NCBI RefSeq assembly: GCF_040954645.1
Contig: NC_092807.1
Location: forward strand, 84,634,608-84,698,607
Reading direction: 5' to 3'
Length of the DNA stretch: 64,000 nucleotides
Source: Diabrotica undecimpunctata
Lineage: Eukaryota; Arthropoda; Insecta; Coleoptera; Chrysomelidae
Below, in pieces: positions 11,471-21,941 of the stretch (the first letter of the stretch is position 1; each line of letters begins with the position of its first letter). Made by a program: the position numbers and the translations under genes. The notes beneath the pieces are model-generated. The model was not told where the DNA came from. It made no database searches and saw nothing but the letters and a program-made list of their open reading frames with translations.

Positions 11471-12165
11471 GAAACTTACTCTGTGACACTTATATAGCCA
11501 TTAAAAATAGGGGTTGGTGACAGAAGATTGAAAATTAAAATTGGTCTGCATTGTTTAATGCCACATCATAAATAAATTAAAATAAAAATTTTATCCAAAA
11601 AATTAAAAAATATTTGTGGTGGACCTTCTTCTCACTTAGGTACATGAAATATATTTTAAGACCAATTTTTAGATCTACGAATCATACACATAAAATTTCA
11701 TAAAAATCGGTCAAACTGTTTTGGAGAAGTATGGTAAATAACTCTGTGATACGAATATGGCTAATTAAAATGGGGGTTAGAGAACGGTAAAAATTAAAGA
11801 GTGTATGTATTTTTTAATGCTACATCATAAAAATATAAAAATAAAATATTTTGTTTAAAAAAAAAAAATTGTTTGGGGTCAATCACCCTTACCCCGTAGG
11901 GGTATGAAAAATAGATAACGAGGTATTCTAATACCTACCAAATACACATTAAATATTTCATAAAACTTAATCAAGATTTTTCGGAGGAGTATGGCAACTT
12001 ACTCTGTGACACTAAGATGTGTATTAAAAAATAGGGGTTAGTAATAGAGGAGTGAAAATTAAGGGCTGTATGTATCTTTAATGCCACATCATAAAAAGAG
12101 AAAAAAATAATATAAAATTTATGAGGATTATGGCAACTAACTCATGACACGCGAATTATACATAT
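11471..12165. repeat. ~260-bp tandem repeat, about 2.5 units
   Basis: The phrase ACTCTGTGACAC recurs at 11478, 11741 and 12001 and, decayed and early, at 12140. Each is followed by a shared order of blocks: AAAATAGGGGTT, TTTAATGCCACATCATAAA, a poly-A-like stretch, ACCCTTACC or similar, AAATTTCATAAAAATCGGTC and GGAGAAGTATGG. Periods are 263 and 260 bp. A single copy of the same unit lies at 46690-46935. Confidence 0.85.
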
Positions 12166-12171
12166 ATTTAA

Positions 12172-12867
12172 ATGTATATGTGGGATCAACCCAAAATCTT
12201 TCTACCTTTTATTAAAGGTGTCACTGATAAAATCAGTAGAACTCTTCTTCCTCTAAATATCAAAACCATCTTCACTACTCACTCCAAGTTATCCAATCTC
12301 GTCAGATCCGTAAAAGACCAAATTCCTAATGAAGACCATGGTGTCTACGAGATACCCTGTTCCAGTTGCCTACGTACATACATCGGACAGACAAACCGAC
12401 GAATCTATAACCGTATTTACGAACATTCTATATCTGTCAAACATTCCGATACTACTTCAGCCCTAGCCCAACATCATATTCAAACAGGCCACAAAATAGA
12501 TTTCGAAAAAGCAAAAACCATCGCCCCCATCCGCTCCTTAAAATCTAGAATCATTCGTGAAGCTATCGAAATCGAAAAACGGCCTAACAGCTTAAACACG
12601 CGCGATGACGCGAAACCTCCCGCCCACACCGCCCAGGCCACGTCAGTTCAGACCCCGTCAGCGCATACCGTTCCCGCGCATACAGCGAGTATAAAAGCAG
12701 CGACACAGGGTAAGACCGGTTGTCACTCGACACTGAGGAGTAGGCAGATTGAGACCTCAGTGCCGAGAGACAGTTCTTGCAATATAGAACACGATACTGG
12801 TACGTCTCGAGTGAGGGGAGTAGGCAGATTGAGACCTCGAACTCGAACCGAACCGTATCACTCTTGA
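12172..12867 (+). pseudogene. Penelope-like element, C-terminal GIY-YIG part
   Basis: An open frame of 231 codons. Residues about 1-50 (HSKLSNLVRSVKDQ) are the linker after RT. GVYEIPCSSCLRTYIGQTNR (about 63-82) then YNRIYEH carry the GIY-YIG tyrosines, the CxxC of the family and the catalytic Arg. REAIEIEK (about 126-133) supplies the metal-binding Glu. So the nuclease motifs look intact. After residue 145 the chain becomes Ala/Thr/His-rich and probably runs into 3' non-coding sequence, since the reading frame enters the TATA-bearing block. The RT half is missing (5' truncation), so the copy is dead as an element. Confidence 0.85.
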
Positions 12868-12960
12868 TAATGGCTCCAAAATGGGTGCCGAAACGTCGAG
12901 TAATAAATTCTCAACGCGGTTCTTCCCGAGAACTAAGTAATTCTCATTCATCTGACCGCG
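12655..12960 (+). promoter_or_regulatory. Penelope-like terminal (pLTR-like) block
   Basis: GC-richer than its surroundings. It contains a TATA-like GTATAAAAGC (12691-12700), and the phrase GTAGGCAGATTGAGACCTC twice (near 12740 and 12819) about 80 bp apart. It ends in a hammerhead-like core and lies directly after the GIY-YIG frame. Penelope-type elements carry their promoter in such terminal repeats. Function is inferred from position and motifs. Confidence 0.5.
12863..12897 (+). ncRNA. Hammerhead-ribozyme-like motif of the Penelope-like element
   Basis: CTTGATAATGGCTCC, then GGGTGCCGAAACGTC: a GGC/GCC-based stem II followed by an intact GAAAC next to GTC. The other core strand reads TTGATAA where CUGAUGA is expected. 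Position in the 3' block of a Penelope-like element fits the known association of these elements with short hammerheads. Confidence 0.55.
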
Positions 12961-12972
12961 GAAATTTATCCG

Positions 12973-13147
<175 letters not shown>

Positions 13148-13659
13148 GGTGGTCCTTAAGTAATTGTACAAACAGAAACCGTAGATTCTGCACTTTAAAA
13201 TATTACGATTTAAGCCAACTTGCTTTAATAAAATGTTAATATTAAGAAAGATACAGGGTGTTAAAGTTAAAATTTTATTTGTTGCTATAACTTTTACGTT
13301 TGTAAATAGTTTTGGACAAAAATTTACAATTGGATTTTGAGATACTCGCATTTTATAAGTCAGCTGCATAATAATTCTTAATTGTGATATATTTGCGGTA
13401 AAGCACTGAATACCTGTAGATAAGCATAATTCATAGTTTATTATTATTAAAACAACTTAAAGATGATAATGTAACATTATAAAAATTTTGTTATGGCTCC
13501 TAAATGTCTTATTGGAGAATATATTCTTTATCTTCTTCTTTAGGTGCCGTGTCCGTATTCAGACGTCATCACGTTTACAATTTCTCTTTTCTATCGCTTC
13601 TTAAGTTTCTATACCTACTGGCGTTGTATTACTTTTTCCTATTGTAAAATGCTGCATTC

Positions 13660-13757
13660 TAGAGAAAAGGCAATGAGAACGTACTTAAATATAACTTTTC
13701 TGAACGTTGGATCGGTCGTGGCAGTCATATTCCTTGGCAATGTGGTGAGATATTGAT
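13660..13757 (+). pseudogene. mariner-type transposase, piece 1
   Basis: Reading one base off the longest open frame gives TYLKYNFSERWIGRGSHIPW. This is the F-x-x-RWIGRGG-x-I-x-W stretch that precedes the SPDLNPLDF motif in a group of insect mariner-like transposases. It breaks off at the Trp, exactly where piece 2 should start. Confidence 0.65.
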
Positions 13758-13759
13758 AT

Positions 13760-14254
13760 AATTTATTAATGTATAAAAAATCACAAAAGATTACTTATTA
13801 TTCATTACGTAAATTGTTTACCCATTTTTATTAGGACAATTAGAAACTAAAGCACAGGTATTGAATAACACATATCTTGTTTCATAATACTTTTGCTACA
13901 AATCTAACCTTAAAGACTTAGCATTCTTACAAAAACATCATCTTTAGCCTAATAACCGATATTGTTATAAATATAGTAAATACACAGGTAATTTAGTTCA
14001 GCATAATATTAGTTCGTTGGTTAATCATAATAGTCCATTTGTTCGATATGTAATTATAGTTACTCGTAAGCTGTAATGTAATCATATAAATAAGTAATGC
14101 CATCGATAGGTTATTCCGTGTGTGTATATAAGTAGCCAATGAATGAGATACGTCACAGTTTAATACATTATTTAACCTCTGCGACAAATAAGATGTAGTT
14201 CCATAATATACCATAAGATTTGGATATGTATCCAAAAGAATATATTCATCCATT
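13760..14254. other. ~500-bp insertion inside the transposase
   Basis: AT-rich DNA that interrupts the transposase between IPW and the SPDLNP motif. No terminal repeats or protein recognised; it could be an insertion or a local rearrangement. Confidence 0.5.
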
Positions 14255-14495
14255 ATACATTATAGCCACCACGTACCAGAATTTAATCCGCTTGATTTTG
14301 GTGTATGGGGCGTATTTAAACAACGTGTCTATAAGATTCTCATAAACATTCGCAATCAACTATGGGAAGAAATAAATACTGCAGCAGTTTCTTTAGAGCC
14401 TTTAATGCTATTTAATATGAGACGATCTTTTATGGAATATATTGACAAATGAATTAAAGAAAATGGTGGACATAACGAACACTTACTTTGACAAA
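14255..14495 (+). pseudogene. mariner-type transposase, piece 2
   Basis: Continues piece 1 after a 500-bp gap: PEFNPLDFGVWGVFKQRVYK, where relatives have SPDLNPLDFFLWG, then QLWEEINTAAVSLEPLM, MRRSFMEYIDK and after a stop NGGHNEH, the family's usual last residues. The D in SPD has changed to E. DDE transposases of this superfamily cut and join DNA at TA sites. This copy is dead. Confidence 0.72.
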
Positions 14496-14768
14496 AAGTT
14501 ATGTTATTTAGTTTAACTATTTCTTAATTTGGTTTGTAAACAAAATGTTTTGATTACGATGACAAGTCTCGTATCTTCCAAAACCAAGCTTCGAAATAAT
14601 CGAATTTTAAAGATTGCCACGGTTCCAATTATAATATTGTGTATAAGGTTACAATACATTTTTCAAATACTTATTGTAACAATTTTGTATCTCAAAAACA
14701 GTAAATGAATTACTTCTTCAGCTGTAAATAATTTAATAAAATGGTATGATGGAACATACAGCTGGGAT

Positions 14769-14814
14769 GTAAAGTATACCAGACAGAATCAATATGCTGT
14801 CTGGTATAGTTTAC
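14769..14814. repeat. Hairpin, 18-bp arms
   Basis: GTAAAGTATACCAGACAG, a 10-nt loop, then CTGTCTGGTATAGTTTAC. The arms are complementary except for one position. No gene near; could be the centre of a small fold-back element. Confidence 0.8.
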
Positions 14815-15431
14815 AGCATCTGGAGGTAAAGTGCCATGTCTGCTTCTACACAGGAACAGGATACAATTACGGGAACAAAATCTATTCTAATATAATAAAT
14901 TAATAACTTACCGTTTTATTCTTAGAGCAACTTTGCTTCACAGACAGAAGATTATCATCTATTTCTTGAACTAAATTACTTGATTCACAATTGTGATAAA
15001 TGCAACATCAGTTTACTACGATTCATGAAATCTTTTCCACAACTATTACAACTCTGCTGTTAACTGTTAAACACAGACAAAGAACAACTAACCAACTAAA
15101 ATAAGGTTAGCAAAAGTGGTCTCATTGCGCAGTAACTTCCAAATCCTATATTTAAACTATTGTATGTTACATTCCACAGTCGATTCCACTAGAAGTAAAT
15201 AAATAAATACTATAGTAAGGTACATACGACGGGTATTCCTTAAATGAATCAGTGGTATGTAACATACAACAGTCTTCCATTCAGAGGCTGGGCATCTTTT
15301 TGAACTAAAACAACTGCTGTTGGCTAAATAGCATTTAAATGATGAGAGCTAGATATTTCGACATTGTTTCATTTACAAAAGATCTTTAAATCACATACGA
15401 ATTAACAAACATAATCTATTTACTTATATAA
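14815..15431. other. No gene recognised
   Basis: No protein found. It holds an inverted pair, TTGTATGTTACAT (near 15163) and ATGTAACATACAA (near 15257), about 100 bp apart, which may mark a small decayed element. Confidence 0.5.

Positions 15432-15491
<60 letters not shown>
15432..15491. repeat. (TA)n microsatellite
   Basis: About 60 bp of TA repeats. Confidence 0.96.
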
Positions 15492-15492
<1 letters not shown>

Positions 15493-15899
15493 ATATGATA
15501 TAGGAAAAAGAAAAATAGTGATTAAAAATAATTTACAAGTTATATATTAGATAATATTAGATATTAAAAGTAGTTGGTTATTTTAATAAGTTATATACTA
15601 GAGAATTTTATAAAAATTATTTATGTGAGGGCATTTTTAAAAAATTAGCATATAATAATTGTAAAAAGTTGTATTTTAATGTTGTAAATATATTTAAGTG
15701 AGCCATGTGATTAGGCAACCAGATATACATACTTTCGAAGTGACAGATAGAAATTAAGAATTATTACGAATATAAAGTGGGGTTATAATAATAAAATGTG
15801 TAGTTTATTAAATTAGAATGTTAAGTTAATGATTTAAGTGTATATTCTGATCTGAAAAGCCTAGATGTCAACAAAATTATTAATAGAAAAGTATGGAAT

Positions 15900-16060
15900 T
15901 CTCTAGATCACCGGAGATGGCCTTGTTTGCGAAATGGTTTGTTCCAGAAAATTCAGACATGTATTTAATAGAACAAATGGAACATTGTTTCTTACCAGAT
16001 GGTTCTGGAACATCCAAAAAGATATAAATATCCGGTGATTTGGAGTCAGTCAGTCAGAAA
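15900..16060 (+). promoter_or_regulatory. TATA plus initiator-like block
   Basis: TATAAATA (16023-16030) is followed 23-31 bp on by TCAGTCAGTCAG, which fits the arthropod initiator consensus TCAGT at the expected distance. An 8-bp inverted pair, ATCACCGG (15907) and CCGGTGAT (16032), brackets the upstream 120 bp. No coding sequence follows within 600 bp, so this may be the LTR or leader of a decayed retroelement rather than a host promoter. Confidence 0.4.
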
Positions 16061-16535
16061 GTTTAGTAAGAAAGTCCATTCAGTTATGAGTTTTTAAGTA
16101 TGAAAATTAATTAGAGGCAGTCAATCAGTTACAATTGTTCAATATAGTGAGTTAATCAATATTAAGAAACAGTATAAAGAAAATAATATTGAAGATTAAA
16201 AATTATGTTATGTATAAATGATAATTGGATAATGGAAGAAGTATTAATTGAATATTAAAATTAAATAATATATTTGGTGATTGGATATTGATATATAGAA
16301 AAGAAGAATAAATATAAATGCTGTTTGCTGGTTTGCTTGGTGGTTTATAAATGCTGGTGAAGAAAAATATCTTAAATTGGTGGAAGCTAATAATTGGAAA
16401 AAGTAATTTCACAAAAACAAGGATAACCGAAGCTGAGAAGAAGACATTTGAGTGGTGATTATAATTTATATAGTGGAAAACAGTTCATTTAGGCATTCAG
16501 TGACAGAAAGGTACAAAAATTTTGTTAATATAATT

Positions 16536-16668
16536 TAGTTCGTGTCATAACAATTTCAATTTTGAAGATAGTTTGTTTAAATTTTACATTGTCTATAGAA
16601 TTTAATTAGTTTCATAAGAATTTCAATTTAAAGATAGTTTATTTTAAATTTACATTAGCTAGTTTAGA
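16536..16668. repeat. Tandem duplication, ~68-bp unit
   Basis: Two adjacent diverged copies sharing the order TTTAGTTCGTGTCATAA or TTTAATTAGTTTCATAA, AATTTCAATTT, AAGATAGTTT, TAAATTTTACATT. It sits in a non-coding AT-rich stretch after the promoter-like block. Confidence 0.65.
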
Positions 16669-16814
16669 TATATATGTGTGTTTCATAGTAGATCTAATAA
16701 AGATAATTTAAAAAAGTACTTACAAACTAATTCTTTGAGAACCACGATAAAAACCCTATATATTATATTATTAAAAATACTCATTGCTCATCATTTATTC
16801 AAACAATACATCAT

Positions 16815-16818
<4 letters not shown>

Positions 16819-16881
<63 letters not shown>
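16819..16881. repeat. (TA)n microsatellite
   Basis: About 60 bp of TA repeats. Confidence 0.97.
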
Positions 16882-16883
<2 letters not shown>

Positions 16884-17094
16884 AAGAATGTGATACGCTC
16901 CAACTTTATCAAAATAAGTATGTTTTGGGGAGTTGCTTTAAACAATTCTTGTGAATTATATCAAATTATGCCAAAAATAACTCAAATATTTTAAGTACCA
17001 ACTTCGTCCGTCGAACTTCGGGAAACAATAAAAGCTCTGCTAACGCGAGACAGTTAAAAAACAGCAACAAGTTCTAAAACGAGTTTTTCTTTCA
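16882..17094. other. No gene recognised
   Basis: Short AT-rich interval with no recognisable protein or repeat. Confidence 0.5.
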
Positions 17095-17180
17095 GTCATC
17101 ATCATCGTTTCTTCAACTTCTTAGTGAGTCTGGCCTGCGTTTATTATATTACTCCACTGTTATCGGTCTTGTGCAGTTAT
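17095..17180 (-). pseudogene. LINE 3' end, decayed
   Basis: On the minus strand a decayed last line of a LINE ORF2 (CAGGCCAGACTCACTAAG matches the reading that encodes QAKTH in the better copy at 9723-9779) is followed by an ACGATGATGATGAC tail. Only the tail-proximal 80 bp can be assigned. Confidence 0.4.
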
Positions 17181-17861
17181 CATTAATTATTATAATTAAA
17201 ATATTGTGTTGGGAGTCTTTAATCATTCAATCTTATGATATGTCCAGCCCATCTTAATAGATTTGTTTGGTGCTCAAAAATATTGCATAAGGTTTAAAAA
17301 CATATTAACATTTTTGGTTGCATTAAAATTAAGTTTATCTTGAAATTATTGTGAATTTTGTGCTACAGTTCAAGGAAAACTTGTTTTTTTTTATCGAGTG
17401 CATATCACTCTATAAATTAATGAATAATATGTACTTAACACAAATTACAAAGTTCAGAAACTAATTATTGCTGCTTTTAAACTTTATCTTCCACCTTTTG
17501 AAATCCTAGAATAAATATTTCTGTGTCATAAAGTTAATTCGCCATTTCATTAGCATGTATATGAGCACACAATAAAACAGCGGAAGAGGCTTGGAAGTAC
17601 GTCATAAAATTTGTATACTAACATTGGACAACTCTTTACAGATATAGATAAAGCATTCAAATACGGTACGTGACATCCACGATTTTATCTTACCGACACA
17701 TAGATGCATTTTCAAACGTTATCCTATTACTCATCTCACATATTCCAAATTTATACATCAAGCTACCGTTAAAAAGAGTAACATAGTAGTTCACATGCAC
17801 ATGTTTCTATTGCAGCTTTAAAAGGGACTATATACATAACTTTCGCATAAAAATATAAATA
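17181..17861. other. No gene recognised
   Basis: AT-rich; no protein or terminal repeat found. Confidence 0.5.
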
Positions 17862-18990
17862 TACAGCGTGTCCAGAAACTCTCCTGACAAACGAAAACCG
17901 AAGGTTTTTCAGATAATTTTAAGACGATTTAACCCAATTCACCTAGTTTGAAAAAGAGAGCTAGAGCTCTTTAAAGATGGCACCTTGTAAGTAGTTTTGT
18001 TTTAATACCTCCAGAACGCTTCTATTTAGAAAAATGAAAACTGGTACGATTATTTATCCTCCAGAGTTGAATCGATTACATTAATTTCGAATTTCTAATA
18101 CCGTTCATAGGCGTCCGTTTTGGGTAGGTCAATGGGTATTTTAACGCATGTTAAAATGTTTTGTCTGTAACTTTTATGCATTCGTGATACTAGATTATTA
18201 GAGTATAAGGTATTCTAGTACTAAATGGTACTCTTATTTTAAGTCTGTAGGATATACAGTTTTCGATAAAAATCGATTAGAAAATTTTTCGTTTCTTCGT
18301 CATAAAAGTTAAATAAATATTTTTTCCACTATTAGGCTTTGAACTGTCAACAGAACTATAAACTACGTTTTTCATTGTCAAATTATTGTCAGTTCGTGAA
18401 GTTTCTCTTTTAGTTTTTACTTTGTGGCATTCAAACACAATTATTTCAATTCAACAAAAATGGTTTTTACTAATAAGAAATACGCTGATATAGCTACATT
18501 TAGTTTCTTGCAAAATGTTTATTCAGTGAAACGCTCGAGCAGTACAGTAGATTCACTGAAAAATTTCCCGATTAAGAGAAACAAGTTCAGTGTTCCGAAA
18601 AAATAATGCAACAGAGTGACTTAATGATGTAAAAGCACATCAAAATATTACTTTAATGGAAGTTGCGTAAAATTTAGAAATATGCGTTCGAAGACTATCT
18701 GTCATGTATCCTACAGCTTCAAAATCTTCGGCAAGAAATATCTTACACAACGAAAATGTATATCCTCTCAATTTACAAAGGTACAAGCACTGCTACAAGG
18801 AAATTTTCCTGCTTAAAAAATTTTCAAATCGATTTTTCTAGAAAACGGTGTATCCTACAGACTTAAAGTAGGAAAATTTAAAGATCTATAATCTATCAAA
18901 TTTAATACTGTAGTATCACAAATGCTTAAAAGATACAGACAAAAAAGTTATGCGTTAAAATACCCTTTGACCTACCTGTAGGGGATGTAA
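17862..18990 (+). mobile_element. mariner-like element with long inverted arms, deleted
   Basis: Begins TACAGCGTGTCCAGAAAC, a mariner-type terminus. It carries long imperfect inverted arms: 18122-18290 and 18815-18978 (for example GTCTGTAGGATATACAG on the left against its complement on the right, and GGTAGGTCAATGGGTATTTT against AAAATACCCTTTGACCTACC). The left side has 260 bp more terminal sequence than the right, so the right end is cut off or lost. Only the start of the transposase is left between the arms. Confidence 0.6.
18461..18820 (+). pseudogene. mariner-like transposase, N-terminal helix-turn-helix
   Basis: Starts MVFTNKKYADI, matching the MVFTxxEYADM opening of a group of insect mariner-like proteins whose N-terminus is the DUF4817-type DNA-binding helix-turn-helix. 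After a stop at 18604, ENVYPLNLQRYKH (about 18755) matches the YPYHLQRVQ motif at the end of the second helix-turn-helix. Then the inverted arm begins, so the catalytic domain was deleted. Confidence 0.6.
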
Positions 18991-19320
18991 GTTAAATATT
19001 ATTTGAATTTCACGTTGTGTAATAATACAAAAACAAATCACTTAAACTAAACTGTATTGAAGCAAAAAAACACATGTAAAATATTTTATAAACAAGAAAT
19101 TTAAAAATACCGTCCTTATCCTAACGCTGATGTGATGAGACTCTTTAAGGATCGATCTTCTTCTGTCCACAACTACCTGGAGCCCCTCTTGAGGGGTGTA
19201 AAATGAGGTGGGGTATAGCTTAACTGAAAGTGTAATATACGGGGTTTCTCGAAAGTTTTAATATTTAAGCCACCTCCATTGAACGCCTGCAGGGGTTCAA
19301 CAAGTAATAGAGTTGAGCTG

Positions 19321-19487
19321 TACGTCCAACGAACGTTCGCTCTTGACGTTAAATGGACGTCCACAGGACGTTTGGTACAGCGACATAAGGAACAATATGA
19401 GAAGTTAAAAGGACGTCCTTGGGACCAAAGCGGACGTTCAAGGGACGTCCTTAAAGTCCGTGAGGGACGTCCACTGGACGTACGTGT
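19321..19487. repeat. Cluster of GACGTC / GGACGTCC motifs
   Basis: About ten GACGT-core motifs in 167 bp, several of them the full palindrome GGACGTCC, separated by short spacers such as ACAG, TTGGGA and ACTG. The region is richer in G+C and CpG than any neighbour. It is not a strict tandem array. One open frame of 87 codons crosses it but has no recognisable similarity. Confidence 0.75.
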
Positions 19488-20435
19488 GCTATTAGGAAAT
19501 AGTTTGATACCCTTACCTTACAAATTCACAAACAGCAAATAAAACCAATCGCACAGAATGGATATTCAAAAGCGAAAGTCCTTATTTATTCTTTAAAATA
19601 TTAAAAAAACCAACATCTCCAACTTTTTATGGGAGAAATACATGTAAAAATTTGTTTGGAAAGATTTTCAAAATCCCCACCCATTGTGACGTCAGAGCTT
19701 AAGTAGTCCATTACTTCGTACGAGGCAATATTACCGATTTTAGCGCTTTATGTATTTGCAATATTTAATCCAAAACTTAACGCACTGTATCTTATTCTTT
19801 CTTAACCAACTCCAAAATTCTGGTGCTACTACCATAATTTAAAGTAATAAATTAAACCACGTCTATAGATTTATTTAAATGTTTATCTTTTTGCATTTTC
19901 TGAATTTGCACCTTTGGAAAATAATTTAAATAGAGTTTTTTAATATCGTTGCGTTGACAAGTTCAGAATTATTGTTTCTAACGTCACAAACTTTTGAGTC
20001 AGCATTAAAATAGCTTTGAATAGAAACTTTCTTGAAAACAAGCTTTTATAAATAAATATACTGACTTCACCGTAACTGGCAGCAAATTACAAATGCAAAC
20101 CTTCACTAATATGCAAACAAAGTGGTCAATGCAAAGTGGTCAAACTGAAATCACTCAAAATAATATCCTCTCCTGTTGAAATGTAATTTTAGGTGTTATT
20201 TTTCAAAGGGACCACTCTGCTTGCAAAGAAATAACAATCCAAACCCATGGATAGTATACCTACCAGGTATAAAAATCATGGGATAGTGTTAAAAACCTAC
20301 TGATTTACTTATAAATTAGGGATTTCCATTTCTTCCTCTTATTTTGTGTCAGATGCGTTGTCCGGCCCGATTGGAATGATTGTAGATTGACAAAGTTTTC
20401 TTCCTCTTTTTTATGTGGCTTACGGCATTGGCCCA
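19488..20435. other. No gene recognised
   Basis: AT-rich; the last 100 bp are probably the 3' flank of the transposase pseudogene on its right. Confidence 0.5.
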
Positions 20436-21560
20436 ATTATCTTTCGTTACGTCTATTATGAAATTTAATAAAAATTATTTGACATCTTTCAATTTAAAAG
20501 TTGTATCTTATTTGTCACTTCACCTTTTAGTTGAACTCAATTGGATTCAGTTAACAATGATAAGGTGGCAAACGTAATCCCGTTATTCCTTTTGTTTTTG
20601 CCATTTCTTCAATGGCATATATTTTATTGTATGAGTTATGTTGCCATGCAATTCGTAATTATTCTGTTTTAAGCGTAGTCTAATCATACGATATTGTTTT
20701 GCGGTGAAGCCTGTTAATTATATCTATTTTTTCCACGGGATTGTCGGTAACTTTTTTACTAGTGTTGAGTGACATGTAATATTATCGAAAACAACGACAG
20801 CATTATTTTGTAGAAAATTCAATAACAGAAAAGAAATCCTCAAAAATATCGGATTTTATTTCTTCGTAATAATCTGTAGTGAATTTTGAAACAAACTCAA
20901 ATCAACCGTTCTGCATAAAATCATATTCGCTACCAATGTGATTGATTATTATTCATCGACCGTTTCCTGCGGGAGCATTTAAACCAGTAGAATATCCTTC
21001 TAAAAAGTCTTATCGAGAACTTGTAATATTTTTATCTACCCATACTTTTGAAACGGTATGATTTCCATTTAGACAGGTTTTACCTAACTAGAAATCTTCC
21101 TTTTAATCTAAATCTTTTTATTGTTCCCAAAGATTGCCTTTGCCAACAAACAATTTCTTGTGAGTTGTTCAGTATAGGTTTTTTTCTTTGATTTTCATAG
21201 CAAAAACCAATTTCTTTAAATAATTTCTATAACTTATCTTGCCTCAAGTGAGGAAAATGATTATTTCTTATTGCCTTCAATATAGTATCCAATGTGGGAA
21301 TCTTCTTGTTTGAATAAAACGAATTAATTTTTCTCCAAGCAACCTTTTTCTAGCAAAGGCATAAATTTCCATTGGTTCTTTATCTTCATGTCTTTTTGAC
21401 ACAGTAATGTTTTCTTTTATTTAAAATTAACCATTATTAAATATTGTTGATAAACAAGGGAGTCATGAACATTATTTAACGGAATAGTTTTTTCTCTAAG
21501 AGAATACGCGCCGTTTTTAAGTTTAGCAGCACGAAATTAAAACCATGATGTTATTTGAAT
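20436..21560 (-). pseudogene. Tc1/mariner-superfamily (IS630-like) transposase
   Basis: Read right to left across many stops. N-terminal: GTIKRFRLKGRF-like (about 21130). Then NHTVSKVWVDKNITSSR and DFLEGYSTGLNAPAGNGR (21070-20940), matching the HTV-x-K-x-W and LSTGL-x-x-P-x-G-x-G-x-R signature of an insect transposase family. Then INHIGSEYDFM and DYYEEIKSDIFEDFFS, and VVVFDNITCHS with the second catalytic Asp. It ends with AIEEMAKTKGITGLRLPPYH and NPIE, the third acidic residue. At least six stops; an old copy. The big hAT inserted just upstream of its start. Confidence 0.75.
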
Positions 21561-21572
21561 GCATGGACTAAA

Positions 21573-21580
21573 CTGATAAC
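21573..21580. repeat. hAT target-site duplication, left
   Basis: CTGATAAC directly before the terminus TAGACTTCGGCAAATATGC; repeated exactly at 26934-26941. Confidence 0.93.
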
Positions 21581-21812
21581 TAGACTTCGGCAAATATGCA
21601 AATAAAAATGTAGAAAATATGCGCATAAATATGCACGTGTTTACCCGAAAATATGCAAATATTTTACAAAATATGCATACAAATAAATAAAAAAATCGTA
21701 AAATAGTAACAATTTTATTAAAAAAAAAGTGTACATAACTAAATATTTCCTACTATTCATTAAGATTTACATTTATTTTAAGTAACTACATCATTTTTAA
21801 GTATGAATAAAC

Positions 21813-21937
21813 TTATTTAGAATTATGGTAACAATAAATGACCAAGTGGTGTTCAAAATTTTGTAACAAAAACTTGTGGCTTCTTTCTGAGTACATATAT
21901 TTATATATGGAAAAACTTCGTTCAACATCAACTGATG
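21813..21937 (-). CDS. hAT transposase, C-terminal dimerisation segment
   Basis: The end of the same transposase, separated from the main exon by the LTR insertion. Reading on from the duplicated TAAC gives SVDVERSFSIYKYMYSERSH and then LLQNFEHHLVIYCYHN, the classical hAT C-terminal motif (SxxxERxFS...). It stops at 21813. In the empty site the frame would pass from NAPVT straight into SVDVERSF, which confirms that the LTR element went into an open gene. Confidence 0.85.
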
Positions 21938-21941
21938 TAAC
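21938..21941. repeat. LTR insertion target duplication (TAAC), left
   Basis: TAAC before the first LTR. TAAC follows both LTR copies (22662 and 24393), as expected for a 4-bp duplication at the hAT target. Confidence 0.75.

Noticed and set aside
20436..21560. Part of the neighbouring hAT element
   Set aside because: It lies outside the CTGATAAC duplication and encodes a DDE protein of the Tc1/mariner superfamily, so it is an older, separate insertion.
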